NCBI GenBank assembly: GCA_965208965.1 | Contig: OZ242384.1 | Location: forward strand, 744,001 to 808,000 | Origin: Bin5 sp965208965 | GTDB lineage: Bacteria > Chloroflexota > Anaerolineae > Caldilineales > Caldilineaceae | DNA: 64,000 nucleotides | Direction of reading: 5' to 3' | In this document: in pieces, positions 41,941 through 50,949 of the stretch | Numbering within the stretch: position 1 is the first letter of the stretch | How the letters are laid out: every line of letters begins with the position of its first letter | Translations under genes and position numbers: made by a program | The notes under the pieces: generated by a model | Database searches by the model: none | What the model was told of the DNA's origin: nothing | Seen by the model: the letters and a program-made list of their open reading frames with translations, nothing else

Positions 41941-43404
41941 TTAGCAGACTACCTTGAGTTCAAGGGAAGCGATACTGGCGAACTTCTCTATCTTGGGCAG
42001 GATGTCGCCTACACCGAGGGCGAAATGGTGGGTCGGTCCCTCTTTGCACCAGGCGTTGATGAAGTCGGCGGGGCCGAGCGGGAATTTGAGGCGGCTGTCG
42101 GTGTTGCCGATCTGCAGCACAGGGCCGGGAATGCTTTCGGCCTGGGCGGCGAGCAGCTTGAGATTGCCCTGGCGGGTCTGGGTCATGGACAGGACTGTGA
42201 CCGGCCCGTGCTTGACCTGGGTTTCGACGCCGACGCCTCCGCCGTGTTTGCCGTGGTAGAGGGCGAGGCCGCGCAGCAGGGGCCGCCCTTCGGCGATATC
42301 GATGTGGAAGGGGCCGTCGTGGCCGGCGAGGATGAACTCTTCGCGAAAGTCCATCGCCGTGACCTCGGAGTAGCTACCGCCGGCGCCAAAGGTGTCGACG
42401 ATTTTCATCACCTGGCAGTTCTTCAGATCGCCCTCGCCGCTGCACGGCACGCCGCGCGAAGTGAGCAGTGAACAACCCAGCGCGAATCCGGCGGCGATCT
42501 GTTCATATTCGTTGTCGTTGAGCCCTCGATAGTAATAGGTGAGGCCATCCAGGTCGAAGTCGGCGACGAGGCTATCGAGACCGACGGCGACGCGGTAAGC
42601 CCAGTCGAGCGCTTCGGAGGAGGGGCGGGTAGCGAGCGGATCGGAGGGGGAGTCTTCGGCCAGGTCAAAGATGGCGAGGGCTTCCTCCTCCTTGGCTTTG
42701 ATGTCGGCCGGGGTTACACCGTTGACCATCTGCGCCAGGTCGCACATTTCGAGAATCTCGACATGGGTGCCGAGCTGGCCGTGGTGCTGAGTGAAGTCGC
42801 TGTACATGTCGAGCATGCCTGGGTAGGTGTGTCCGAGGAAGCCCATTCGGCTGCGACGCAGGGTACGGTGGGCGCCGGCCGCTTCTGTCCAGTCCTGGAT
42901 CTCGGTCCAGGCGCGGCGGGCCGGTTCTTCGCAGCCTTCTTCCTCTTCCAGCATGCCGGAGACGACGTGGAAATCGATATCGCAGCGGTGGAAGACGGCA
43001 CTGAGCTCGGGAACGCAGCAGGCGCAGCAGTTCGCGAGCCACTCTTTGGTGTCGGTGTTGGCGTAGTCGAGCGCGGACGAGGGCTGGAGATTGAGGACGA
43101 GAACGGGGACTTTGGGAATCTGAACGACGGGCAGGACGGTTGAGCTGGTTGCGTAGGTGCCGACATAGCAGTAGACCATATCGACCTGCTCGCGCTGGAA
43201 GAGATCTCCGGCAGCCCGCCCACCGGGCGCGGAATCGACAAGTCCGGCGCTGACGACATCGGCCCACTGGCCGACGCGGCTCTCTACGCGGGCCTGATAG
43301 CCTTCGAGCTGCTCCTTCAGACCGGGAAACTGCGGCCAGTACTCGCCGAGGCCGATGCCGAAGATGCCGATGCGGGGACGAACGGTTTTGCGCTGGTTGC
43401 TCAT
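41941..43404 (-). CDS. L-arabinose/L-fucose isomerase family protein
   Basis: The roughly 487-residue protein matches the AraA/FucI-like family, ketol isomerases that use Mn. The four metal ligands of AraA have counterparts here: Glu in GEGDLK, Glu in GGSYSEV, His in LAGHDGP and His in GPTHHFALG. The start ATG at 43404 has AAGGAAG seven bases upstream, whereas an earlier GTG (43422) would overlap that site. It is about the usual AraA length (500). In context it could isomerise a deoxy- or methyl-pentose or hexose released by the rhamnosidase. Confidence 0.82.
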   Translation of the reverse strand: MSNQRKTVRPRIGIFGIGLGEYWPQFPGLKEQLEGYQARVESRVGQWADVVSAGLVDSAPGGRAAGDLFQREQVDMVYCYVGTYATSSTVLPVVQIPKVPVLVLNLQPSSALDYANTDTKEWLANCCACCVPELSAVFHRCDIDFHVVSGMLEEEEGCEEPARRAWTEIQDWTEAAGAHRTLRRSRMGFLGHTYPGMLDMYSDFTQHHGQLGTHVEILEMCDLAQMVNGVTPADIKAKEEEALAIFDLAEDSPSDPLATRPSSEALDWAYRVAVGLDSLVADFDLDGLTYYYRGLNDNEYEQIAAGFALGCSLLTSRGVPCSGEGDLKNCQVMKIVDTFGAGGSYSEVTAMDFREEFILAGHDGPFHIDIAEGRPLLRGLALYHGKHGGGVGVETQVKHGPVTVLSMTQTRQGNLKLLAAQAESIPGPVLQIGNTDSRLKFPLGPADFINAWCKEGPTHHFALGVGDILPKIEKFASIASLELKVVC

Positions 43405-43430
43405 GTTATCTTCCTTATTCACTGCGACAA

Positions 43431-44201
43431 CTAGCCGCTGACATGCTCGTCCTCCGCCTTTCGCATCAGGTCTTCCACTGCGTCAACGGCTGCGCGCATG
43501 GCCGATTCCCTTTCGGCTGATCGGCCATCGTCGTCCTGATCGATCTCATAGCCCATGTCGACCATCAACTGCTTGGCCAGCTTGACGGACTGGCTGGCGT
43601 CGGGGCCAAAGCCGTCGGCGCCGACGCTCATGGCATACTCGTAGGTGATCGGCGCGCCCCCCACCATGACCTTGACCTTGTCGCGCAGGCCGGCGTCCTC
43701 GAGCGCCTCGATGTTCGTCTTGAAGAAGGGCATGGTGGTTGTGAGGAAGGCGGAGAAGCCGACCAGTTGGGGCTGATGCTCGATGACGGCGTCGAGCAGC
43801 CTCTCTGGGCTGACATTGACGCCCATGTCGATCACCTCAAAACCGGCGCCTTCCAGCATTATGACGCACAAATTTTTGCCGATGTCGTGGACATCGCCTT
43901 TGACGGTCAGCATCAGGACCTTGCCGACGGGTTCAACGCCGGTGTCGCCGAGGATCGGCTGGAGGATGGCCATAGCGCGTTGCATAGCTTTGGCGGAGAT
44001 CATCATTTCGGGCACAAAGTACTCGCCGATTTCGAAGAGACGACCAACTTCCTGGAGCGCGGGAATCAGGGCCTGGAAGAGGATCTCCAGGGGATCCATC
44101 CCCAGGTCGATGCCTTCCTGCGTGAGCTTTTCGGTGATGGGCGCTCGACCTGAAAGCGTGTTTTCGTACAACTCTTTTTTGATCTCTTCTTCACGGCTCA
44201 T
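43431..44201 (-). CDS. Corrinoid (B12-binding) methyltransferase carrier protein
   Basis: The 256-residue protein has the two-domain form of MtbC/MtmC-type corrinoid carriers. A helical cap (1-85) contains LFEIGEYFVPEMMISAKAM. A Rossmann-like B12 domain carries the DxHxxG motif at 103-108 (GDVHDIGKN), whose His binds cobalt, then SxL-like GFSAFLTTTM and GGAP. An acidic C-terminal tail of about 40 residues follows. GGAGG stands 8 bases before the ATG. Such carriers move methyl groups between two methyltransferases. One candidate is the UroD-type protein in this operon, and the substrate-specific methyltransferase is not obvious. Confidence 0.9.
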   Translation of the reverse strand: MSREEEIKKELYENTLSGRAPITEKLTQEGIDLGMDPLEILFQALIPALQEVGRLFEIGEYFVPEMMISAKAMQRAMAILQPILGDTGVEPVGKVLMLTVKGDVHDIGKNLCVIMLEGAGFEVIDMGVNVSPERLLDAVIEHQPQLVGFSAFLTTTMPFFKTNIEALEDAGLRDKVKVMVGGAPITYEYAMSVGADGFGPDASQSVKLAKQLMVDMGYEIDQDDDGRSAERESAMRAAVDAVEDLMRKAEDEHVSG

Positions 44202-44290
44202 GTAGTGTGCCTCCGGTTCCTGCGGCGGTCCTTCTTCCAATTGTGATGCGAACTGTGTTCAAATTGCGAAAGGACAGGGGATGCAACAGT

Positions 44291-45076
44291 TCAGTCGGTG
44301 AAACATGCCTCCATCTCCTCAAGAAAATCCACTACGCTGACTTGTCGGTATGACTCATAGCCTATGGGGCGCGCCTGCATGGCTTCTTTTTCCAGTGTTT
44401 GCCGGACTGCTTCCGGCAGGCGTTCGAGGCTGAACTGAACGATGTCCACGGCCGGCTGGGCGGCGCTGATTTCGACCGTCGGCGCGGATGTGTTGTAGTA
44501 GTAGACGGATTTGAGGCGCGTGCTGAGTATTCGGCGGGCATAGTCGGGCAACGGATAATCTTCGTTCTCCGTATCCTCCACTTGCCGGCGCTGGGGCATG
44601 AAGTCCTGCGGCCAGAAGAGGCGGTTGACGTGGAGGTCGAAGACCTTTTTGAGCATGGCGGTGGGTGTTTGGGGGGCAGTGTGCCAGTTCGAGGCGGGCC
44701 AGACGTCGAGCCAGGCCCATGCGCCGCCGATGCCGGCTTCATCGAGGGAGAGATCAAGGCTGCCGGCGCCGGTGGCGATTCCGGTCTCAGTGCGTTTGCC
44801 TGAATTACCTGAAGGATCCTGGCCGATGATGGCGAGATGCTGGGGATAGATGAAAAAGTCGCTCCCGCTTGCCCTCTGCACGTCATAAAAGGAGGTGGTG
44901 ATTGCCAGCAGGGCATAGGCGGTGTGGAGGATGCCGTCTTCGAGGCGGGGCGAGACGACGCCAACGCGGTCCTGGTCGTGGTACTCGGCGCAGAAGGCGC
45001 TGAAGGCGACGCGGCCGCCGTTGTCTGGGCGTCGGTATTCGAAGTGTGACGATCGGAGTTGCTGGCTCGTGTGCAT
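44291..45076 (-). CDS. Protein of unknown function between corrinoid carrier and flavoprotein
   Basis: The 261-residue soluble protein has no signal or membrane segment and is not recognised. It is rich in aromatic residues (SFYDVQRASG, SDFFIYPQHLAIIG, GGAWAWLDVWPASNWHT, VNRLFWPQDFMP). Its place between the corrinoid and flavoprotein genes makes it a candidate for the missing substrate-specific or accessory subunit. That is inference only. No clear ribosome site is visible before the ATG. Confidence 0.7.
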   Translation of the reverse strand: MHTSQQLRSSHFEYRRPDNGGRVAFSAFCAEYHDQDRVGVVSPRLEDGILHTAYALLAITTSFYDVQRASGSDFFIYPQHLAIIGQDPSGNSGKRTETGIATGAGSLDLSLDEAGIGGAWAWLDVWPASNWHTAPQTPTAMLKKVFDLHVNRLFWPQDFMPQRRQVEDTENEDYPLPDYARRILSTRLKSVYYYNTSAPTVEISAAQPAVDIVQFSLERLPEAVRQTLEKEAMQARPIGYESYRQVSVVDFLEEMEACFTD

Positions 45077-45097
45077 CGGAACACCAGTGGTTGGTGG

Positions 45098-46177
45098 TTA
45101 GAGGTTAGTTGATTTTATAACGCAGTTGAACTCTTTCTGCATGGCGGAGCGGATGCGTTCAATGTAACGTACACCGTCATTGTCAGGACAGAGGTTGTGC
45201 GTCAAGCCGATGTGCTCCAGGTGTTTTTTGGCGAGTGCGCCGACGAGATAGACGCCACGCCGCTCGCAGGATTCGAATGTTTCTTCATCAAAATCAAGGT
45301 TTCCGTTGAGGAGGCGTGCGCACAGGCCCTGGTTGGGCTTGTGGCCGATGAGCATGTAGCAGAGATCATAGTCCCAGGTAGCCTCGCCACTGGGTGTTTG
45401 CACGACCGCGGTGTTGTTCTCCAGCGAGGTGACCTGGCTATCGGTCAGGATTTCGGTGTTGACGAGTTGTGCATCGGGCTGGCCCCAGACCGTCTTCTGG
45501 TCGGTCAACATCTTCTCGACCGCGTCGTTCGATTTGCGCACGACCCATAGGATCTGGTTGCGAGGGCAGAGGGCGATAATGCCGTCGGCGGAAGAGAAAC
45601 CGCCGCCGATGAAGAGGATTCTTTTGTCCTTGATGTGTTCCCATTCGTGGAAATAGTGTTGTACTGAGCCGTTCGACTCGCCGGGAATGCCGGCCAGATT
45701 TGGCTCGTCATAGGAGCCTGTTGCCAGCACGACCCGCCTGGCTTTCAGCCGCGAAGCACGACCCTTACTGTCGCGAATTGCCAGCACAAAGTTATCCCTG
45801 GCGCCTTCGATATCGACGAGTTCCTGTTGAGTCCTGATGGGGAGATTGAATTTAGCGGCGAAGTCGCTGTAGCTCTGGATGAGCTCTTCGATCAGCGGAT
45901 GGTATTCGTCACCTTTTCGGGCCACGATCGCATCCTCCGGATCCAATATCATGTAAGAGAGAACCGAGTGCATCACCATGTGCTTCATGTAGCGGCGGAG
46001 ATTGTGACAGATCTCGTGACGTTCGATGCCGAGTACGCGGAGGCCCATGTCGGAGAGCACTTTGAGCACCGCCAACCCCCAGCCCCCGCAACCGACCACG
46101 ATCACATCATGGTGGTTCCTGTCATCTGCTGTGCTTTGATTTGTGGGCATGCGGTTCATTGGTGAGGTGACGGTCAT
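45098..46177 (-). CDS. FAD/NAD(P)-binding oxidoreductase (flavin-monooxygenase/thioredoxin-reductase-like fold)
   Basis: The 359-residue flavoprotein has two dinucleotide-binding sites: VIVVGCGGWGLAVLKVL near residues 24-40 for FAD and ILFIGGGFSSADGIIAL near 185-202 for NAD(P)H. ATGSYDEPN follows the first half in the usual way. There is no redox CxxC, so it is closer to YpdA/flavin-monooxygenase-like reductases than to thioredoxin reductase. It could reduce cofactors for the corrinoid system or oxidise a substrate. The ATG at 46177 lacks a good ribosome site, and internal ATGs at 46159 and 46150 are alternatives. Confidence 0.82.
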   Translation of the reverse strand: MTVTSPMNRMPTNQSTADDRNHHDVIVVGCGGWGLAVLKVLSDMGLRVLGIERHEICHNLRRYMKHMVMHSVLSYMILDPEDAIVARKGDEYHPLIEELIQSYSDFAAKFNLPIRTQQELVDIEGARDNFVLAIRDSKGRASRLKARRVVLATGSYDEPNLAGIPGESNGSVQHYFHEWEHIKDKRILFIGGGFSSADGIIALCPRNQILWVVRKSNDAVEKMLTDQKTVWGQPDAQLVNTEILTDSQVTSLENNTAVVQTPSGEATWDYDLCYMLIGHKPNQGLCARLLNGNLDFDEETFESCERRGVYLVGALAKKHLEHIGLTHNLCPDNDGVRYIERIRSAMQKEFNCVIKSTNL

Positions 46178-46253
46178 TTGAAGCTGTTGTCAGTTGGAAG
46201 AGCCGGGTCGTTTCGAAGGGCTTCTGTTGCTTCTGTCACCCGAAAACCCCGTT

Positions 46254-47123
46254 TCAAGTCTTGATGGCGCCGGAAGTCAAGCCTTCAACGAAGAGACGGC
46301 TGGTGAAAACGAAGAGTATCACCAGGGGAATTGAGCCGAGAAGCAGTCCGGCCATTACGCGCCCGTAGCTGGTGTAGTACTGCTCCATGTAGGAGTAAAG
46401 CCCCGGAGTGAGCGGCCACATCTTTCGTTCCGGCAGGGTCAGGGTGGGCCAGATCAGGTTGTTCCAGGTGCCGAGGATGTTGAGCACGGCGACAACGCCA
46501 AGCATCGACCGGGTCAGCGGCAGGGCCACATGCCAGTAGATCTGCCAGTCGGTGGCGCCGTCGATGCGGCAGGCGTCGAACATTTCGCCGGGCAGGCTCT
46601 CGAAAAAAGCGCGCAGAATGAGGATGCCGATGAGCTGTCCGCCTGCGATCCATGGCAGGATCAGCGACCAGTGTGTATTGATGAGGCGCAGGTCCCTGAT
46701 GAGCACGAAGGAGGGCACAAGGGTCAGCGACGCCGGCACCATCATCAGGGCCAGCACCGCGTAGAAGACGAATGTTCGGCCTGGAAATCTTATCTGCGCG
46801 AATGAGTAGGCCGCCAGCGAGCTCAGCAGGAGGACACCGATGACGGTTGCGCCGCTGGTGATGATGCTGTTGAGCAGGAACTGGCTGATGATCTGGACGG
46901 CGAACTCGTAGTTCTCCCAGCGCATCGGCCAGGTGGGGAGGAACGGCACGCGAGTGAACTGTGAGGGGCTCTTGAATGAGATGATGATCGCCATGATCAG
47001 CGGCGCGATCATCAGTGCGCACAGAATGCCCAGTGCGGCGGTGCGCCAGGCGTCGCCGCGGTGCAGACCGCGTCTTTGCCTTTGCGCATGGCCGCCCGCG
47101 ATCGATTCGCTACGCGTCGCCAT
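46254..47123 (-). CDS. Carbohydrate ABC transporter permease (MalG/UgpE family)
   Basis: The 289-residue permease has six predicted helices and the MalG-type EAA loop (FDACRIDGATDWQIYWHVALPLT, near 185-207). The C-terminus ends with FVEGLTSGAIKT, common to the family. It pairs with the MalF-type permease at 47189 and the receptor at 48140. No ATPase gene is present in the operon. Confidence 0.92.
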   Translation of the reverse strand: MATRSESIAGGHAQRQRRGLHRGDAWRTAALGILCALMIAPLIMAIIISFKSPSQFTRVPFLPTWPMRWENYEFAVQIISQFLLNSIITSGATVIGVLLLSSLAAYSFAQIRFPGRTFVFYAVLALMMVPASLTLVPSFVLIRDLRLINTHWSLILPWIAGGQLIGILILRAFFESLPGEMFDACRIDGATDWQIYWHVALPLTRSMLGVVAVLNILGTWNNLIWPTLTLPERKMWPLTPGLYSYMEQYYTSYGRVMAGLLLGSIPLVILFVFTSRLFVEGLTSGAIKT

Positions 47124-47188
47124 GTCGAGATCCTAACTGCAATGCGTATTTCGTATTGCCAAATGCAGGGCAGGGTATGTGCATGCTG

Positions 47189-48085
47189 CTAGTATTCCTG
47201 GGACCTTATGTAACGCATATTCAGAATCGTTGCCACCAGGGTAATCAGGAACATGACGACGCCGATTGCCGAGGCATAGCCCATGCGGCTGATTCGGAAG
47301 GCGTTGAAATACATCCACATTCCCGGTACCTGGGTTGAGTCGATCGGCCCCCCCTGGGTCATGGCCCAGACGGCGGAGTACTCCTGGACGCCCCACATGA
47401 TGGTCAGGACGATAAGCAGCTTGATCTGACCGGTGATGAGGGGCAGCTCGATGTAGCGCAGGCGCCTCCAGCCACTGGCGCCGTCCAGAAGACCGCTTTC
47501 GACGATCTCGACCGGGATCGCCTGCAGGCCGGCAAGAAGAATCAGGACGGAGACGCCGTCGATCCAGGGGAAGTTGCGAAACATCACTGCATAGATGGCG
47601 ATTTTGGGTTCTGCCAGCCAGGCGTGGGTCCAGTCCTGGAGGCCCACGCCGATGAGAATGGCATTGAGTGGGCCGATGGTGGAGTCGTAGATGAATTTCC
47701 AAAGCAGGATAAGGACGACTGCCGGGATGATGACGGGCAGAATCATAAAGAGGCGGAAGAAATATTTGGAGCCCTCGTTGCGAATGCGGTGGATGAGGAC
47801 TGCCACGCCGGTGGATAGGCCCACGAAGGCGACCAGGTACCAGATGGTCAGTAGGGCCATGTTTTTAAGGGAACGGATGAAGACATCGTCGTCGGTGAAG
47901 AGCTCGACAAAGTTTGAGAGACCGATGAAATTTCCTGCCAGTCCGGCGTTCCAATCAAACATCGAACGATAGAGACCGGAGACGGCGGGATAGTACTGGA
48001 AGACGAGAAGGAAGGCCAGGGTAGGCACGACCATCAGGTACCCTGTTCTTGTTTCCCAGATTCGTTCCCAGAGTGTCTTATTCAT
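47189..48085 (-). CDS. Carbohydrate ABC transporter permease (MalF/UgpA family)
   Basis: The 298-residue permease has a first helix in GYLMVVPTLAFLLVFQYYP, a VELFTDDDVFIRSLKNMALLT stretch and an EAA loop in VESGLLDGASGWRRLRYIELPL. The ATG at 48085 begins with MNKTLWER, a natural cytoplasmic start. An upstream ATG (48127) would extend into the intercistronic hairpin and is unlikely. It lies directly after the receptor gene. Confidence 0.9.
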   Translation of the reverse strand: MNKTLWERIWETRTGYLMVVPTLAFLLVFQYYPAVSGLYRSMFDWNAGLAGNFIGLSNFVELFTDDDVFIRSLKNMALLTIWYLVAFVGLSTGVAVLIHRIRNEGSKYFFRLFMILPVIIPAVVLILLWKFIYDSTIGPLNAILIGVGLQDWTHAWLAEPKIAIYAVMFRNFPWIDGVSVLILLAGLQAIPVEIVESGLLDGASGWRRLRYIELPLITGQIKLLIVLTIMWGVQEYSAVWAMTQGGPIDSTQVPGMWMYFNAFRISRMGYASAIGVVMFLITLVATILNMRYIRSQEY

Positions 48086-48097
48086 CTCATTCAAGAG

Positions 48098-48131
48098 GCC
48101 GGTGGCCAACGGGGAATTGCCAGCCACCGGC
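48098..48131 (-). promoter_or_regulatory. Intercistronic stem-loop between sugar receptor and permease genes
   Basis: GCCGGTGGC (48098-48106) pairs with GCCACCGGC (48123-48131), giving a 9-base-pair GC-rich stem just after the receptor stop codon. Its placement matches the hairpins after the two family 5 receptor genes and suggests receptor mRNA stabilisation or partial termination. Confidence 0.55.
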
Positions 48132-48139
48132 TATTTGGT

Positions 48140-49633
48140 TCAGGCGCAGGCGTTGCCCTGCTCGTCAATGTAGCGGGTCGCGTAACCCTCGAAGGCGGTC
48201 TGGTTCTGTTCGATGCATTCGTCGATGGAGATTTCGTCCAGCAGGTAGGACCACCAGGACTTGCCGCAGGCTTCGGCGGCTTCGAGGTCCATGGTGACGA
48301 TCTCGTACTGGAACATGGTCACGTAACCGATGGACTCGACCAGGCCTTTGTGCGCCTCGGCGAAGCGGTCGGGAACCCTGGTTCCCTTCACGTTGGGCAT
48401 GTTCTGGCCGATTTCGCCCTGCACCAACTCGATGTTTTCGGGATGGGAGAAGAAGCGCAGCAGGTCGATGGAGGTGTCAAGCACGCCGTCTTTGCGAGCG
48501 CGGGTGGAGATGGCGAAGTTGTCGGTGACGGTGCCGACGTTGGGGGCGACGGTGGGCGGGTCGGTCACGAACTCGCTGCTCTCCTTGGTCAGGGGCGGCG
48601 CCCAGAAGGTGGCCCACTCGAAATCCAGCAGGGGATCGATCTCCAATTGCGGGATGATCCAGGAGCCGTTCTCCGTGATCGGCGTGTTCTTTGTAAGGAA
48701 GAGACGGGTTGAGTCGGGCGCCCTCACGGTCCAGTCGGCTCGGCGGTAGGGCACGTTGAGCTTCCACAGTTCCAGCCACTGGCGGAACTGAGGCAGATGG
48801 GCGTGGTAGACACCTTCACGGATGGCGCAGGCAACCTCGGACAGTTCGGCGAAGCGTCCGTCGGGGTTGACCAGCGGGGCGAGGTCGCGCTCCATGATCA
48901 TGGAGCCGATCTGCTGGCGATACCAGGCATCGGTGTCGGCGGGGGAGAATGTGATGAAGTCGTAGCCGATCAGGCCGGCATCACTGGCAACCTGGCAGTT
49001 TTCGAGGAATTCAGCATAGCTATTGGGGACAGAGATGCCAAGCTCTTCGAACATATCGACGTTGTAGAAGAACCAGGTTGTGTTGATGCCGAAGGCGACA
49101 TTGTAGAAGTTGCCTTCAATGTTGAGCATGGAGTTGGGCGTGGGAAAGAACTGGTCGATCCAGCGTTCGCTGCCAGGTTCGCCGGCGGCGATGTAGGGAT
49201 TCGGCTCCTGGAGTGCGTCGGTAAGAACGACCCACCAGTCTTTGTCCACGTCCTCTTTGATGATCCACTGGGCGGCGGGCATGATGTGGGGGATGGTGCC
49301 GGCGGTCTGTTGGGCGACCATCCACTCACGGCTGCTGACGCCGGAGGGCAGCCTGATCCATTCGATCGAGACGCCGGGATGCTCAGCGGTGTATTCGTCG
49401 AGCACCTCGAGGATCTTGTCGTGCGGGTTGGGGTTGTCTTCGCTGCGCTCCATGCTTTCGGTCGGCGTCCAACCGCCCAACCATGCGATCAATTCCTGGG
49501 TCGCTGCGGCCGGTTCACCGTCCTGCTGTTGCGCGGTTTCGCCTGCCGGAACACAGGCGGCCAGAGCGGTGCCGGCCGACAATACTCCAACTGTCTTGAG
49601 GAAGTTTCGCCTCGAGAGGTTCAGATTCTCCAT
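48140..49633 (-). CDS. Sugar ABC transporter substrate-binding lipoprotein, family 1 (Tat-exported)
   Basis: This 497-residue receptor starts with a Tat signal (LSRRNFLK, Arg8-Arg9) and a lipobox ending in Cys27. The family 1 binding domain includes GINTTWFFYNVDMFEELGI and NYAEFLENC-like helices. AGGAG lies before the ATG. It heads the operon running to 37924, so its ligand is probably the sugar handled by the rhamnosidase, isomerase and methyltransferase genes. It is not closely related to the receptors at 489 and 3165. Confidence 0.92.
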   Translation of the reverse strand: MENLNLSRRNFLKTVGVLSAGTALAACVPAGETAQQQDGEPAAATQELIAWLGGWTPTESMERSEDNPNPHDKILEVLDEYTAEHPGVSIEWIRLPSGVSSREWMVAQQTAGTIPHIMPAAQWIIKEDVDKDWWVVLTDALQEPNPYIAAGEPGSERWIDQFFPTPNSMLNIEGNFYNVAFGINTTWFFYNVDMFEELGISVPNSYAEFLENCQVASDAGLIGYDFITFSPADTDAWYRQQIGSMIMERDLAPLVNPDGRFAELSEVACAIREGVYHAHLPQFRQWLELWKLNVPYRRADWTVRAPDSTRLFLTKNTPITENGSWIIPQLEIDPLLDFEWATFWAPPLTKESSEFVTDPPTVAPNVGTVTDNFAISTRARKDGVLDTSIDLLRFFSHPENIELVQGEIGQNMPNVKGTRVPDRFAEAHKGLVESIGYVTMFQYEIVTMDLEAAEACGKSWWSYLLDEISIDECIEQNQTAFEGYATRYIDEQGNACA

Positions 49634-50079
49634 CTTGTCATTTCTCCTTTTGCGGTCAGTGAGGACATAGAAAGTTTCGATGGCAGGCGAGATGCCTGCG
49701 TTGCCAGGTTTATGGTGGACCGGAAGAAGTAAGGGTATGAAGGATTCGCTTCCGCTTCGCTACATGAGAGCGATCATTGTGCGGAGTCGCTGGCGCAACT
49801 CTGGCAGATTATATCCGATATGAGTTCGGAGAGCAATCACTCTGAAAAGGGACTATTCCTGCCTCTGCTGCCCACGTTCAATCTAATTGGTCATCGATTC
49901 GAGGTCGTCCGGCGGCAGACGCCCGTGCAGGGCAGATCAGGCGTTGCGTGTTCAATCGTAACAGTGGTACTTTCTATGTACAAACTCGAACAGGATTCCA
50001 GAGTCTGTGACGCGCACCCCTGTCATGTGCAGACGACGCTACAGCGTGCGACCGGAAAGCGGAAGCCAGGAGGGTAGTG
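49634..50079. other. Divergent control region, no gene
   Basis: This 446-base spacer separates the minus-strand sugar operon from the plus-strand PhyH gene and must hold both promoters. A small palindrome, GCAGGC-5-GCCTGC (49683-49699), lies 50 bases before the receptor start and might be an operator. No open frame here has family features. Confidence 0.45.
49683..49699. promoter_or_regulatory. Candidate operator palindrome upstream of the sugar operon
   Basis: The inverted repeat GCAGGC/GCCTGC with a 5-base spacer could bind a dimeric regulator such as a LacI-family protein. No regulator gene is in the window and no second copy was noticed. Confidence 0.25.
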
Positions 50080-50901
50080 ATGACGTTTCGGTTTGAAGAT
50101 TGGATGGTGCATGAGTATCACCAGCAGGGGTTTATCATCTTTCGCGGCATTGTGCCGCCTTCACTCCTCACCGACCTGCGGCGTGAGGCGGACCGGGCGC
50201 GTGCGCTGGCGCATGAGCTCAACGGGCCGCAGACGCAACGGATCCAACCGCTGGACCAATACGAGGAGTATATCGACCTGCAACCGTTCAGGGACTACGC
50301 TGAACTCGACGAGCTGAGGGAGACGGTTGACCGCCTGCTGGGGCCTGGATATACGCACGCACACCTCGATATCATGGGGCTGCTGGTCGAGCCGGTGGAA
50401 CGGCCGTGGCACTGCGGCTGGCACCGCGACGGCGTGGTGGAGGTGCCGGCGGAGGCTCGCGATGCGGAGATGGAATCGTTCATGGCGACGGTATGGAATG
50501 ATCTGCGCTATTTCAACCAGGTCAACTGCGCCATCTACGCTGACGCCTGCACGTGGTATGTGCCGGGCAGCCATCTGCGGCAGCAGGATCTGCCGGACGA
50601 GGTCGAATCGACGGGCGATCCGGTGATGAAGGAGGCGCCGGCCGATTGGAGCGACGCCGAGGCGGAGCAGTTTTACTTTGCGCATTGCCGCTCAATGCCG
50701 GGAGCGGTGCAAGTCTATCTGGGGCCGGGTGACTTCATGGTCTACCGCAACCTGGCGTGGCATTGCGGCATGTATCTGCCCTACCAACCGCGGGCGACGA
50801 TCCATGACATTATCCGCCATAAAGGCAGGAATGCGTGGATGGAGAAGTGGAATAAGGTCCAAGCAGGCGGCGCAGAGGAGGGGGACGGCGCGGTTGGCTG
50901 A
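50080..50901 (+). CDS. Phytanoyl-CoA dioxygenase (PhyH) family Fe(II)/2-oxoglutarate oxygenase
   Basis: The 273-residue oxygenase has ligands His115 and Asp117 in WHRDG and a distal His228 in NLAWHCG, with Arg238 (PRATIH) for 2-oxoglutarate. AGGAGGG (50069-50075) supports the ATG at 50080; a GTG at 50077 is adjacent. It resembles the PhyH at 24067 in plan but little in sequence. It stands opposite the methyl-sugar-like operon. Oxygenases of this family can remove O- or N-methyl groups, so a link is possible but unproven. Confidence 0.9.
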   Translation: MTFRFEDWMVHEYHQQGFIIFRGIVPPSLLTDLRREADRARALAHELNGPQTQRIQPLDQYEEYIDLQPFRDYAELDELRETVDRLLGPGYTHAHLDIMGLLVEPVERPWHCGWHRDGVVEVPAEARDAEMESFMATVWNDLRYFNQVNCAIYADACTWYVPGSHLRQQDLPDEVESTGDPVMKEAPADWSDAEAEQFYFAHCRSMPGAVQVYLGPGDFMVYRNLAWHCGMYLPYQPRATIHDIIRHKGRNAWMEKWNKVQAGGAEEGDGAVG

Positions 50902-50949
50902 TTCGTGATACTTGACGCCGAAAATTATACAGGCCGGGACCCGCCTCTG

